64,000 bases of DNA from Allorhizobium pseudoryzae. GTDB lineage: Bacteria > Pseudomonadota > Alphaproteobacteria > Rhizobiales > Rhizobiaceae. The number at the start of each line of letters is the position of its first letter. Positions within the stretch are counted from its first letter, which is position 1. Below, piece after piece: positions 16,786 through 26,007 of the stretch. The notes beneath the pieces were generated by a model, which searched no databases, was not told the origin of the DNA, and was given only the letters and a program-made list of their open reading frames with translations. Where the stretch lies: the NCBI RefSeq assembly GCF_011046245.1, contig NZ_CP049241.1, positions 2,310,001 through 2,374,000 of the forward strand. The letters are read 5' to 3'. Position numbers and translations under genes: made by a program.

Positions 16786-17772
16786 TCAGCCGAGCGCTTC
16801 GCGCCCGTGCGGGGACTGAAGATCAAGTGCCGGGCCGAGCGGCACGACCCCGGTCGGATTGATCGTCTTGTGGCTCCGGTAATAATGCTCCTTGATGTGG
16901 CGCATGTTCACCGTCTCAGCGACGCCGGAAACCTGATAAAGATCACGCAGATAGGCCGACAGGTTACGGTAATCCGCGATGCGGCGGATGTTGCACTTGA
17001 AGTGGCCGACATAGACCGGATCGAAGCGGACGAGCGTTGTGAACAGCCGCCAGTCCGCCTCCGTCAGCCGGTTGCCGACGAGATAACGCTGCGTTGCCAA
17101 TCGTTCATCGAGCGTGTCCAGGGTTTCGAACAACCGCGTGACGTTTTCCGCATAGGCCTCCTGGGTCGTGGCAAAACCCGCCTTGTAGACACCGTTGTTG
17201 ACGCTGTCGTAGACCAGTGCATTTACCTCGTCGATCTCGGCCAGGAGGTCCGCCGGGCAGAAGTCGTCGGTCGAACCGGTGAGACCATCGAAGGCGGAAT
17301 TGAACATCCGGATGATCTCCGCCGATTCATTCGAGACGATCGTGGTCTTCTGCTTGTCCCAGAGGACGGGGACGGTCACCCGACCGCTGTAGTGCGGATC
17401 GGCATTGACATAAACCTGCCAGAGGGTCTTTGCGCCAAAGAGCGGGTCATCCGTGGCGTCGGCATCATCGTCCGGGCGAAATTCCCAGCCCTGTTCCAGC
17501 ATCAGCGGATGCACGACGGAGACCGAGATCAAATTCTCGAGCTTCTTCAGCTTGCGGAAGATCAGCGTGCGGTGCGCCCAGGGACAGGCCAGCGACACGT
17601 AAAGGTGATAGCGTCCGGCCTCCGCCTTGAAGCCGCCATCGCCGGTCGGGCCCGGTGCGCCATCGGCCGTCACCCAGTTGCGGAAGCTCGAATCAGCGCG
17701 TTTGAAATGGCCGCCTGTCGATCGCGTGTCGTACCAGACGTCCTGCCAGACGCCATCTACCAACCTGCCCAT
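16786..17772 (-). CDS. yqjG: Glutathionyl-hydroquinone reductase (Xi-class GST)
   Basis: Reduces glutathionyl-hydroquinones using glutathione, releasing GSSG and hydroquinone. It serves quinone recycling and xenobiotic breakdown in the cytosol. 328 aa, normal for the YqjG/ECM4 family. The catalytic cysteine is C63 in the family-specific CPWAHR motif; VPVLWDKQKTTIVSNES marks the glutathione-binding region and the C-terminal helical GST domain follows. It stands alone, about 250 bp from the divergent acetyltransferase gene; nothing else is recognised in that gap. Confidence 0.9.
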   Translation of the reverse strand: MGRLVDGVWQDVWYDTRSTGGHFKRADSSFRNWVTADGAPGPTGDGGFKAEAGRYHLYVSLACPWAHRTLIFRKLKKLENLISVSVVHPLMLEQGWEFRPDDDADATDDPLFGAKTLWQVYVNADPHYSGRVTVPVLWDKQKTTIVSNESAEIIRMFNSAFDGLTGSTDDFCPADLLAEIDEVNALVYDSVNNGVYKAGFATTQEAYAENVTRLFETLDTLDERLATQRYLVGNRLTEADWRLFTTLVRFDPVYVGHFKCNIRRIADYRNLSAYLRDLYQVSGVAETVNMRHIKEHYYRSHKTINPTGVVPLGPALDLQSPHGREALG

Positions 17773-18019
17773 GCGTTCTTCCTTCCTGTTCCTATTCGTC
17801 GGGCGAATGTGGCAGCAGGCATCGAAAATTTCGACCCCTGCGCCGGTAGACAGTGTGTTTTTCGTGGACGACCGGAAAAAATCTTGTTATTGCGCTCGGT
17901 CAATTGGAGACATTCATGACTGAAGCCCGGACCCTTCGACGACGCTGATTGAGCCTGACGGTGCGAAAACGCGCCGTGCCGAACCGTTGTCCTGTCCGCT
18001 TATCTGGTTTCAGCTATCC

Positions 18020-18553
18020 ATGCACGCTCACGAACTCGTCTACCTCACCGAGGACGCGTCGCACGACGCCATCATCGAGATCATCAATGCCGAGGCCTTT
18101 GGCCCTGGCCGATTCACCAAATCATCGGCGCGGATCCGCGAGCAGGGACCGCACGACCGGTCGCTCTCCTTCGTCTGTGCCGATCGGGGCGAAACGATCG
18201 CCTCGGTCAGGATGACGCCTGTCCGGGCGGGCGACGTGTATGGCCATCTTCTCGGACCGCTTGCCGTGCGGCCCTCGCACAAGAACATGGGGATTGGCCG
18301 TGAACTGGTGCGCATCGCCATCGAGGCGGCGCGGCGGAAGGGTTCGGAAGCGGTGATCCTGGTGGGTGATCCGCCCTATTACATGCCGCTCGGTTTCGAG
18401 AAGGTCCGCTACGGCGCGCTCACCTTCCCGGGCCCGGTCGATCCCGGCCGTGTCCTGGTGGTGCCGTTGGTGGGGGATGTTCACACCCGGCTGAAGGGCG
18501 TGATCGCCTGGGACGGCTGGCAGCCACAGGCACTGGCCGCCGCCGCCGAGTAA
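18020..18553 (+). CDS. GNAT-family N-acetyltransferase (YhbS-like)
   Basis: 177-residue acetyl-CoA-dependent acetyltransferase. The GNAT core is visible as GHLLGPLAVRPSHKNMGIGR (motif A, with the acetyl-CoA pyrophosphate loop NMGIGR) followed by VILVGDPPYYMPLGFEKV, which is characteristic of the COG3153/YhbS branch. The start at 18020 gives MHAHELVYL; no good SD is visible. The substrate is unknown. It ends 4 bp before the convergent methyltransferase gene. Confidence 0.85.
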   Translation: MHAHELVYLTEDASHDAIIEIINAEAFGPGRFTKSSARIREQGPHDRSLSFVCADRGETIASVRMTPVRAGDVYGHLLGPLAVRPSHKNMGIGRELVRIAIEAARRKGSEAVILVGDPPYYMPLGFEKVRYGALTFPGPVDPGRVLVVPLVGDVHTRLKGVIAWDGWQPQALAAAAE

Positions 18554-18557
18554 GGCC

Positions 18558-19283
18558 TCACGGCTTCGTCCATTCCATCAGATGCGCATAGGGCACGCGG
18601 TTGTAGGCCTCGCGTGCCGGCGGCGGACCGCCGATCGCCGGCGGTTCCTCGAACCGCACCAGTTGAAGCCCTGCCGCCAGAAGCAGCGTCATGTAGCGGC
18701 TCATCGGGCGGTGATGGTTGAGAATACGGATGCCGCGCCAGGCCTGCCAGTCCGCATGGTCCTCCAGATAGCGATCGACCCGCACGAACTGTTTGCGACC
18801 GGCGCCATCCTTGACCCAGGCGGTGCCGCCGCAGGCCGTGATGAAAGAGTTGAGGTTGGCAATCAGCAGCGTTCCCTTCGGGCGCAGCACGCGGGCCATT
18901 TCCGAGATCGCCTGCGGCAGATCAGGGATGTCGATCAGAGACAGGTAGCTCACCACGAGATCAAAGCTCTCGTCGGGAAAGGGCAGGGCTTCCGCGTCCG
19001 CCTTGAGATAGGTGCCTTGCGGATCCCTTGTCCGGGCCGCCGCCAGCAGCGGTTCCGTCGGGTCGATGCCGGTGACGGACGCAATCCCGTACCGGGTCCG
19101 CATCCGCCGGCAGAAGCGTCCTTCGCCGCAGCCGACATCCAGCGCCCGGTCGAACCGGCGTCCGGCCATCAGCGTGTCGATTGCCGGATCGAGCACGAAT
19201 TCGCGGCTGAAATCGCCCTCGCTTCCCTGACTTTCGATCCAGGCCGGCGCCGATTGCGACCAGCCGTTTTCCTCGTCGTTCAT
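18558..19283 (-). CDS. Class I SAM-dependent methyltransferase
   Basis: 241-residue methyltransferase with the SAM-binding motif I ALDVGCGEGRF (residues ~47-57), acidic motif at GIDPTEPLL, ADAEALPFPDESFD and the post-motif ARVLRPKGTLLIANLN, i.e. the UbiE/Methyltransf_11 type. No quinone-pathway genes are near, so the substrate is not assignable. Its start overlaps the end of the upstream acetyltransferase gene by 4 bp (19280-19283), so the two are co-translated. Confidence 0.88.
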   Translation of the reverse strand: MNDEENGWSQSAPAWIESQGSEGDFSREFVLDPAIDTLMAGRRFDRALDVGCGEGRFCRRMRTRYGIASVTGIDPTEPLLAAARTRDPQGTYLKADAEALPFPDESFDLVVSYLSLIDIPDLPQAISEMARVLRPKGTLLIANLNSFITACGGTAWVKDGAGRKQFVRVDRYLEDHADWQAWRGIRILNHHRPMSRYMTLLLAAGLQLVRFEEPPAIGGPPPAREAYNRVPYAHLMEWTKP

Positions 19284-19717
19284 GCCGCGCTTCCCTCGTC
19301 AAATCGTTTGCTGAGCCAGGAGATCCTCATATCGCCCGTCAGCGGGCCGTGCTGCCCGATGAGCCGATAGCCGCAGCGTTGATAGGTCTTCAGCGCCTCC
19401 GGGTTCATCGTATCGAGATAGGCGCCAATGCAGCCGCGGCGTTTGGCCTCCTCTTCCGCCATGGCGAGAAGTCGGGACGCAAGCCCCTGTCCGCGTGCCG
19501 CTTCGGGGATGAACAGAAGCCGGACATAAAGCCAGCCGCGCGCGGTATAGCCGACCAGCCCGCCCTCGACCGCGCCCTCTGCATTGCGCAGCGGAATGTT
19601 GAGGTCGCGCTTGTCGCTCTTGCCGAAGGTCGCGATGTTATAGGCAATCAGCGGCACCTCGATCGCCTTTTCGTCCTCCGAGGTGATCGCGTCCGTGACC
19701 GTCAGGTCATAAGCCAT
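19280..19717 (-). CDS. GNAT-family N-acetyltransferase
   Basis: 145-residue acetyltransferase. Motif A is LLFIPEAARGQGLASRLLAM (acetyl-CoA loop RGQGLA), followed by GAYLDTMNPEALKTYQRCGY, the alpha4/beta7 region common to GNAT enzymes. First gene of a two-gene unit with the methyltransferase, which it overlaps by 4 bp. The substrate is unknown. Confidence 0.87.
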   Translation of the reverse strand: MAYDLTVTDAITSEDEKAIEVPLIAYNIATFGKSDKRDLNIPLRNAEGAVEGGLVGYTARGWLYVRLLFIPEAARGQGLASRLLAMAEEEAKRRGCIGAYLDTMNPEALKTYQRCGYRLIGQHGPLTGDMRISWLSKRFDEGSAA

Positions 19718-19800
19718 GAGAGTGCCTCAGCCTCCGTGAAGATCGGAAGCGCGGTGTAGCAGACCAAGAGGCGGGCGAAAACCCGGTGTTCGATGGGGTG

Positions 19801-20112
19801 TCAGGTTTGGGAGGCCGTCTCTTCCAGCGGACGAACCGAAAGCCGCAGCCCCATGCTGCGCAGAAGAGCGCTCAGGCTGCGCAACTCCGGATTACCGCCC
19901 TCCGAAAGGGTTCGGTACAATTGGGTGGGGTTCAGTTCGGCAGACCGAGCCACCGCCGGAACCCCGCCGAATGCCTTCGTCATCTGCCGAAGCGTCACCA
20001 GCAATTCGCCCTGATCGCCCTCGGCCAGGATGGCATCCAGCGTTGCCGCGGCAAGATCCGGGCTCTCCCGGAAGAAATCCGCCATGGCGTCGTCATGGCT
20101 GCGGTCCTTCAT
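19801..20112 (-). CDS. Orphan antitoxin-like HTH protein (HI1420/HigA-type addiction module family)
   Basis: 103 residues containing an Xre-like helix-turn-helix in the C-terminal half (FGGVPAVARSAELNPTQLYRTLSEGG) and an acidic helical N terminus, the layout of addiction-module antidote proteins. The ATG at 20112 has a ggag-gagg type SD upstream. These antitoxins normally follow a RelE/HigB-like toxin gene, but only 44 bp separate this start from the end of the large membrane protein gene and no toxin ORF is present on either side. It may be a solitary regulator or the remains of a TA pair. Confidence 0.75.
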   Translation of the reverse strand: MKDRSHDDAMADFFRESPDLAAATLDAILAEGDQGELLVTLRQMTKAFGGVPAVARSAELNPTQLYRTLSEGGNPELRSLSALLRSMGLRLSVRPLEETASQT

Positions 20113-20156
20113 GATCCTCGTCTCCAAACCGTCCGTCCGCCCAGGCATCATAAACC

Positions 20157-22223
20157 TCACCGCCCCTCGCGCCACCACATGGCGGAGATGGCCATCAGCA
20201 GCACGGCAAGGCCGGCGAAACCGGCAAACAGCGGGGTCGTGTCGATGCCGCGCAGCACGGTCTCGTCCGTCATGCGGATCACCATGCGGTTCGGGTCGCT
20301 GATGCGCACTTCGCCGCGCACCGGCAGGATGTCCGGCAATTGCACGCTGTCACCATCCTCGACGCGGGTCACAAGGCCGCGGGTCTTCTGGGCATAGGGG
20401 GCGAGCGTATCGGTGGTCGAGATCATCGCCTTGAATTCCGGCGCATCCACCGTGCCGATGTGAACGAGCGTGGAAAACTCGCCGTTCGAGACTTCGAACA
20501 GGCCGGTCTCCTCCATCCGCTTTTCGATGCGGTAAAGGCCGGGGCCGGCGGCGGTGAATGCAACGGTCTCCGTGCGGCCGGAGGGATAGCGGATCGTCGC
20601 CGGGCCAGGATCGTCGCCGATCGTCTGGCGGGTCGCCTCCAGCGTGCGGCCAACGGCGCGTGCGGTGAGCGCCTCTTCTTCCAGCTCCGGCTCCTTCATC
20701 AGCCAGTGGGCGATGCGGCGATAGAGCGCCACATGCGGGCCGCCGCCTTCGAAACCGCGGGCCCAGAGCCAGCCCTGGTCGGAAAGAAGCATGGCGACGC
20801 GACCTTCGCCCGCCCGGTTCAGCACCAGGAGGGGGCGGTCGCCGTCGCCCTGCATCACGGTTTCGCCTTCCGGCTGGGTCACGTCGATCGTGCGGAACCA
20901 GCGGCCCCAGGCGGGCGGTTCGCTGCCGGAGCCATCAAGGCCGCGGGTCACCGGATGTTTCTTGCCGAGCTCGGAGAGACGCGGGAAAAAGCCCGCTTGA
21001 TGAATGTCCCCAGTGGGAGCGGCCGGCAGAACGGTGGCGAGCGGCGTCGAGGCGATCGAATCCTGACCGGCATGTTCGGGGCCGGCGGCGATGAGAAGCG
21101 CGCCTCCGTTTTCCACGTACTGGGCGATGTAGTCGTAATAGAGGATCGGCAGCACGCCGCGGTGCTGGTAGCGGTCGAAGATGATCAGGTCGAAATCGTT
21201 GATCTTTTCGACGAAGAGCTCACGCGTCGGAAAGGCGATCAGCGACAGTTCGTTGATCGGCGTGCCGTCCTGCTTTTCCGGTGGGCGCAGAATGGTGAAA
21301 TGCACCAGATCCACCGAGGCATCGGATTTCAGCAGGTTACGCCAGGCGCGTTCGCCGGCATGCGGTTCGCCGGAGACGAGCAGCACGCGGAGATTCTGGC
21401 GGATGCCGTCGATCACATGGACGGCGCGGTTGTTGGCGGTCGTCACTTCGCCCGGCAGTTCGGCGACGGAAAACTCCATCACATTGCTGCCGCCGCGCGG
21501 CACGGTAAAGCTGAACGGGATCGGTGCGCCGGGTGTCGCCGGCAGATTGGCAATGATTTCGCCATTCATGCGCACCGTCACGGGGGCAGAACCACCCTGG
21601 GCGCGTCCGTCATCGAAAACCCGGAGCGTCATCTGCTGTTCTTCGCCGACGATGCCGAAGCGCGGCGCGCGCACCACTTCGACGCGGCGGTCGAACTCGT
21701 TGGCGCGGCCGGTGATCAGCCCGTGGATCGGCGCGTTGAAAGGCAGCGCCTGATCGACACCCGGCAGATCGTGGATCTGGCCATCGGTCAGGAAGACTGC
21801 GCCGCCGACACGACCGGGCGGCACATCCGCGGTGGCGGTGGAGAGCGACGAGAACAGGCGGGTGGAGGGCGTGTCGGAATTTTCGTCATCCCGCACCTCG
21901 ACGATGCGGGGCTCGATGCGGGGGAAGCGCGAAAATCGGTCCTGCAGCTGCGCCAGCGCCTCGTTCGTCTGGGCGACCCGCTCCGGCGTATCCTGGCTCT
22001 GCGAGCGGTCGACAATGACCGGAACGATGGTGGAGAGCTGTTCGCGGTCCTCCTGGGTCAGCGTCGGGTTGGTGAGGGCCAGGAGCAGCGCCGCGAGCGC
22101 GAGTGCGCGCAAGACACTGCCGCGCAGGCCCCGCCACAGGGAGAGGACGACGAGGATGGCCGCGAATGCGGCCAGAACGGCCAGAACGGGCAGGGGCAGA
22201 AAGGGCGCAAACTGAATGTCCAT
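20157..22223 (-). CDS. Large membrane protein of the BatA/DUF4159 operon (glutamine-amidotransferase-like fold)
   Basis: 688 aa. Two N-terminal transmembrane segments (about residues 8-27 and 34-50), a long periplasmic region with a von Willebrand/GATase1-like stretch (PVIVDRSQSQD; AVFLTDGQIHD; YVENGGALLIAAGPEH), and one C-terminal transmembrane segment (LFAGFAGLAVLLMAISAMWW). The start at 22223 (MDIQFAPFLPL) is chosen because the upstream gene ends 11 bp before it and the hydrophobic N terminus follows directly. It is the last gene of the MoxR-DUF58-DUF4159 cluster. Such operons resemble Bacteroides/alphaproteobacterial aerotolerance (Bat) clusters, and a role in envelope integrity or metallochaperone-like assembly is suspected but unproven. 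Confidence 0.82.
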   Translation of the reverse strand: MDIQFAPFLPLPVLAVLAAFAAILVVLSLWRGLRGSVLRALALAALLLALTNPTLTQEDREQLSTIVPVIVDRSQSQDTPERVAQTNEALAQLQDRFSRFPRIEPRIVEVRDDENSDTPSTRLFSSLSTATADVPPGRVGGAVFLTDGQIHDLPGVDQALPFNAPIHGLITGRANEFDRRVEVVRAPRFGIVGEEQQMTLRVFDDGRAQGGSAPVTVRMNGEIIANLPATPGAPIPFSFTVPRGGSNVMEFSVAELPGEVTTANNRAVHVIDGIRQNLRVLLVSGEPHAGERAWRNLLKSDASVDLVHFTILRPPEKQDGTPINELSLIAFPTRELFVEKINDFDLIIFDRYQHRGVLPILYYDYIAQYVENGGALLIAAGPEHAGQDSIASTPLATVLPAAPTGDIHQAGFFPRLSELGKKHPVTRGLDGSGSEPPAWGRWFRTIDVTQPEGETVMQGDGDRPLLVLNRAGEGRVAMLLSDQGWLWARGFEGGGPHVALYRRIAHWLMKEPELEEEALTARAVGRTLEATRQTIGDDPGPATIRYPSGRTETVAFTAAGPGLYRIEKRMEETGLFEVSNGEFSTLVHIGTVDAPEFKAMISTTDTLAPYAQKTRGLVTRVEDGDSVQLPDILPVRGEVRISDPNRMVIRMTDETVLRGIDTTPLFAGFAGLAVLLMAISAMWWREGR

Positions 22224-22233
22224 CGTCGCGCTC

Positions 22234-25044
22234 CTATTGTCCCAGCCGCTCGAGCAAAGCCGGCACATGCACCTGGTCGGCCTTGTAGTTGCCGGTCAGC
22301 ATATACATCATGATGTTGACGCCGGCGCGGTAGGCATATTCGCGCTGCATCTCGTCCGGCGGAACCGTGGGCAGAACCGCGCGGCCCGTGTCGTCGATCG
22401 CCCAGGCGCCGGCAAAATCATTGCCGGTGATGAGCAGCGGCGTCACGCCGTCGCCGGTTGAGGACAGCTGGCTGCCGGAATTGCGCGCGTCCTGGCGCGC
22501 CTCCACCCAGAGCGGGCTGCCGGAATAGCGGCCGGGGAAGGACGAGAGCAGATAGAAGGTGCGGGTCAGCACATGGTTTTCCGGCGTCGGCTCCAGCGGC
22601 GGAATGTCGATATTGGCAAGGATTTCCTGCAGCCGCTGGCCATTGGCATTCGGTGCCCCACCGGCATCCAGCGAACTCAGCTGGTCACGCGTATCGAACA
22701 GCACCGTGCCGCCATTGCGCATATAGGCATCGATGCGGGAAATCGCCGCCTGGGTCGGCATCGGCGCGGTGGCCGAAATCGGCCAGTAGATGATCGGGTA
22801 GAAGGACAGCTCGTCCTTGGTGATGTCGAGACCGACCGGGGCGCCGGGCTCCAGCGTCGTGCGGTAGGTGAGGAACTGGCTGAGGCCTTCCAGGCCCTGT
22901 TCGGACAGCGTGTCGACATCCGCCTCGCCGGTGACGACGTAAGCCAGGTGCGTGGTGTCCAGCCGCTCGAGCGCCTGTTCGTCGCCCGGTTTCAGATCCT
23001 GGGCCCGGCCTTCGGTCGGGGCGAATGCGAAGGGGAGGAGGGCGAGCATCAGCATGGCCGCGGTGGACCGAGCCGCACGCGGAGTTCTGGCAAAGGCGCC
23101 GTTCATGAACAACACAATCAGGCTATCGAGGAGAAGCATCAACAGCGCCGCGGTGAAAAGAGCGGGCCTGAGAGAGATCGCCTCGCGTCCGATCAACGCC
23201 TCGCGCGTCACGGTCATGCCGGTGCCGTTGAGGGCAATCGGGTTGAGCTCCGTATCCGCCGGCAGCAGGTTGACGGCGGTGAAGCCATCTTCGGAACCGT
23301 AGAGACCGGGTGGATGGTCAAGGCTTGCGACCGGCACCTGGCCGGCGGTGAGGGTGATGGGTTTCGCCGCGGCAGTATCCGCCGTCAGCACGCCGGTGGC
23401 GTTCAGCAGGCGATAGGGCGGCAGCGCGGCTGCGGCTTCTGCCGACTGCCCGGTCGATTGTGCCCCGCCGGCACGCGAGAGCTGGACGATCCGGCGCAGC
23501 ATTTCAACGAAGGTGCCCGACAGCGGCAGATCCGACCAGGTCGCCTCGGCGCTGACATGGAAGAGCACGATTCGGCCCGCATCGATCTGCTGAGTCGTCA
23601 CCAAAGGCGTGCCGTCGGCCAGGCTTGCCCAGGTGCGCTCAGCCAGATCCGGCGTCGGTTCGGCCAGCACCTGGCGTTTGACTGTCACATCCGTTGCGCG
23701 CGGCATGCCGGCGAACGGGCCGAAAGTCGGGAAATCAGCCAGCGGCTGCGGTTCAGCCCAGGAGAGCGCGCCGCCAAGCGCGCGCTCGCCGCGGCGCAGG
23801 ATGACCGGCACCAGCGGATCGTCGGTCGGGGCGGCAGCGAGGCGCGGGCCGGCAAACCGGATCAGCATGCCGCCCCGGGCGATCCAGCGCTGCAGCGGCT
23901 CATAGGTTTCCGCCGGCAGGCGACCGATGTCGGCCATGATGATGGCAGACGGGTTCTGCTGCAGGATGTCCGGGATCGAGGCGGCGAGATCGGCGCCTTT
24001 CGGTTCGATGAGGTCCGCATAGGGCTGCAGTGCGCGGCTGATGTAATAGAGCGGCAGCAGAAGCGGCTGCATATCATTGCCGCCATCGCCGGCAATCAGC
24101 GCCACACGGCGGCGCTTGAAGCCGTCATCCAACAGATGCACGGCGCCGGCGCTTGCGGCATTGTCGATCGACAGCCGTGCGAAATCGTTGCGCAGTTCGA
24201 AGGGAGCGGAAATCTCCGCGGTCGCCGTGGCGGCGCCGGGCGCGAAGGAGAGGGCGCCGGTGGCGAGCGAGCGCCCCTGCTGGTCGAGCGCGTTGACGGT
24301 GTAGGTGGCAGACGCCTCCCGAGTCAGCCGGGCCGCCGTAACGCTCATTGCGCCGGCATTGTTGGTGGCGCTTGTCAGCGCGACGGCCTGCCCGCCATCG
24401 CCCTCGATGAGGCGCATGTCGGCAGGCGAGAGGCTTTCAAGAGCGGACATCATGTCGGGATCCTGTGGCGTCGCCACACCATCCGACAGCAATGCGACGG
24501 TACCGGGGCGGGTGCCGTTAAAGGCTTCGGTGAGCGCCGCGGCGGCCCGTTCGCGATCCGGCACCAGCGGCTTCGGCCGTGCCGCCATCAGCTTTTCGCG
24601 GGCGGCAGCGGCACTGCCTGGCACCGCGTCGTGGTTCGCATCGGCGGTGAAGACGATCGCGACCGGCAGGTCGGCATTTTCCGCATCGCCGATCAGCATG
24701 TCGGCGGTCTCCACACGCCGCTCCCAGTCGCGCGCCGTCGACCAGCTGTTGTCCACGACCAGCGCCAGCGGCCCGACGGTCGACAGCGACCCGGTGCGCG
24801 GGTTCATCACAGGATCGGCGATCGCAAAGATGAGCGCGGCGGCCATCAGCATGCGCAGCAGCGTCAGCCACCACGGGCTTTTCGCCGGCGTTTCCTGGCG
24901 TTTCAGCACCGAGGCCAGGATGGCGAGCGGCGGGAAGACTTCTGCTTTCGGACGCGGCGGGGTGAGCCGCAGCAGCCACCAGATGGCCGGCAGCGTCACG
25001 AGAGCGATCAGGATGAGGGGGCTGGCAAAGGCAAGGGCACTCAT
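22234..25044 (-). CDS. BatA N-terminal / DUF4159 membrane protein
   Basis: 936 aa. The N terminus is BatA-like (LRLTPPRPKAEVFPPLAIL, then two transmembrane segments and a vWA-like VDNSWSTARDWERR with a partial MIDAS DxSxS). A long central extracytoplasmic region follows, then a transmembrane segment (LMLLLDSLIVLFMNGAF) and the C-terminal DUF4159 domain (about residues 700-915, with GTVLFDTRDQ). The ATG 25044 overlaps the end of the DUF58 gene by 4 bp. With DUF58, MoxR and the downstream GATase-like protein it forms a compact four-gene unit, probably one envelope-located complex matured by MoxR. Confidence 0.87.
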   Translation of the reverse strand: MSALAFASPLILIALVTLPAIWWLLRLTPPRPKAEVFPPLAILASVLKRQETPAKSPWWLTLLRMLMAAALIFAIADPVMNPRTGSLSTVGPLALVVDNSWSTARDWERRVETADMLIGDAENADLPVAIVFTADANHDAVPGSAAAAREKLMAARPKPLVPDRERAAAALTEAFNGTRPGTVALLSDGVATPQDPDMMSALESLSPADMRLIEGDGGQAVALTSATNNAGAMSVTAARLTREASATYTVNALDQQGRSLATGALSFAPGAATATAEISAPFELRNDFARLSIDNAASAGAVHLLDDGFKRRRVALIAGDGGNDMQPLLLPLYYISRALQPYADLIEPKGADLAASIPDILQQNPSAIIMADIGRLPAETYEPLQRWIARGGMLIRFAGPRLAAAPTDDPLVPVILRRGERALGGALSWAEPQPLADFPTFGPFAGMPRATDVTVKRQVLAEPTPDLAERTWASLADGTPLVTTQQIDAGRIVLFHVSAEATWSDLPLSGTFVEMLRRIVQLSRAGGAQSTGQSAEAAAALPPYRLLNATGVLTADTAAAKPITLTAGQVPVASLDHPPGLYGSEDGFTAVNLLPADTELNPIALNGTGMTVTREALIGREAISLRPALFTAALLMLLLDSLIVLFMNGAFARTPRAARSTAAMLMLALLPFAFAPTEGRAQDLKPGDEQALERLDTTHLAYVVTGEADVDTLSEQGLEGLSQFLTYRTTLEPGAPVGLDITKDELSFYPIIYWPISATAPMPTQAAISRIDAYMRNGGTVLFDTRDQLSSLDAGGAPNANGQRLQEILANIDIPPLEPTPENHVLTRTFYLLSSFPGRYSGSPLWVEARQDARNSGSQLSSTGDGVTPLLITGNDFAGAWAIDDTGRAVLPTVPPDEMQREYAYRAGVNIMMYMLTGNYKADQVHVPALLERLGQ

Positions 25045-25961
25045 GGGCGTGCTCCCGACAGCACCGGCGGATTGCCCGAAAGATAGCCGTGAATAGCGGC
25101 CAGTGCCTCGGAGGCGAGGTGGTCCGTGCGGTGGAAGACGAAGTTCCAGCCCATATGGCGCAGCGACTGGCCAAGGCTTTCGCGCCGCGCCAGATAGGCT
25201 CGTTGATAATCGTCCTTCAGCGTTTCGGCGCGGCCGGAGACCAGCTTTTCGCCGGTTTCCGGATCGGTGAACTCGGTGCGACCGCTATAGGGAAAAATCT
25301 CTTCGGCGGGGTCCGCCACTTCCACCACATGGCCGCGCAGGTTGCGCCGGGCAAGCGGCGTGATCTTCTCCATGATCCGGTCGGCATCGTCCAGGAAATC
25401 GCCGATCAGGACGATATCGCTCGCCCCACGGATCATGCCGGTATCCGGCATACCTTGCGTCGGCGGGGCGTGCATGATGGCGGTTGCCAGCCGTTCGGCG
25501 GCATTGCGTGCCGCGACCGGCTCCATGACGCCGGGGCAGCCGATGCGCTCTCCGGAGCGGGCCAGGATTTCCGCCAGCGCCAGCATCAGCACCAGCGCGC
25601 GGCTTTCCTTGGATACTGTCCCATAGGTTGATTTGTACATCATGGAGGCGGACATGTCGGCCCAGAGCCAGACGGTGTGCGCCGCTTCCCATTCCCGGTC
25701 GCGCACATAGGTATGGTCGTCGCGGGCGGAGCGACGCCAATCGATGCGCGACAGGCTCTCGCCTTCGGAATAGGGGCGGAACTGCCAGAAGTTTTCGCCG
25801 ATGCCGCGCTTGCGCCGGCCGTGCCAGCCGGCGATCACGGTGTTGGCGATGCGGCGCGCCTCGACCATGCAGTCCGGCACCAGGATGGCGCGCTGCCGGG
25901 CGCGTGCCAGCACCTCGCTGCCGGGGGTCTGCGGAACGATCTGGCCGATGGATGATGCCAC
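25041..25961 (-). CDS. DUF58 domain protein (vWA-like, MoxR partner)
   Basis: 306 aa. It contains the DUF58 signature EGESLSRIDWRRSARDD near residues 70-90, followed by a vWA-type sheet (WLWADMSASMMY). DUF58 proteins are encoded next to MoxR ATPases in most bacteria and are thought to be their substrate adaptors. It is soluble, with no signal peptide. It overlaps the DUF4159 gene by 4 bp and follows moxR after 46 bp. Confidence 0.9.
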   Translation of the reverse strand: MASSIGQIVPQTPGSEVLARARQRAILVPDCMVEARRIANTVIAGWHGRRKRGIGENFWQFRPYSEGESLSRIDWRRSARDDHTYVRDREWEAAHTVWLWADMSASMMYKSTYGTVSKESRALVLMLALAEILARSGERIGCPGVMEPVAARNAAERLATAIMHAPPTQGMPDTGMIRGASDIVLIGDFLDDADRIMEKITPLARRNLRGHVVEVADPAEEIFPYSGRTEFTDPETGEKLVSGRAETLKDDYQRAYLARRESLGQSLRHMGWNFVFHRTDHLASEALAAIHGYLSGNPPVLSGARP

Positions 25962-26007
25962 GCCTGCTCCTTCGAATTCGTCTATGAGTGTGTTGCGGAC
26001 CGCGGCG

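Noticed and set aside
17916..17948. Ten-codon ORF with four Arg codons and a ggaga SD upstream of the acetyltransferase gene
   Set aside because: Too short to judge, no associated hairpin, and the next gene is not arginine-related.
22573..25086. 837-codon plus-strand open frame opposite the DUF4159 gene
   Set aside because: Low-complexity composition and no recognisable domain; shadow of the real gene.
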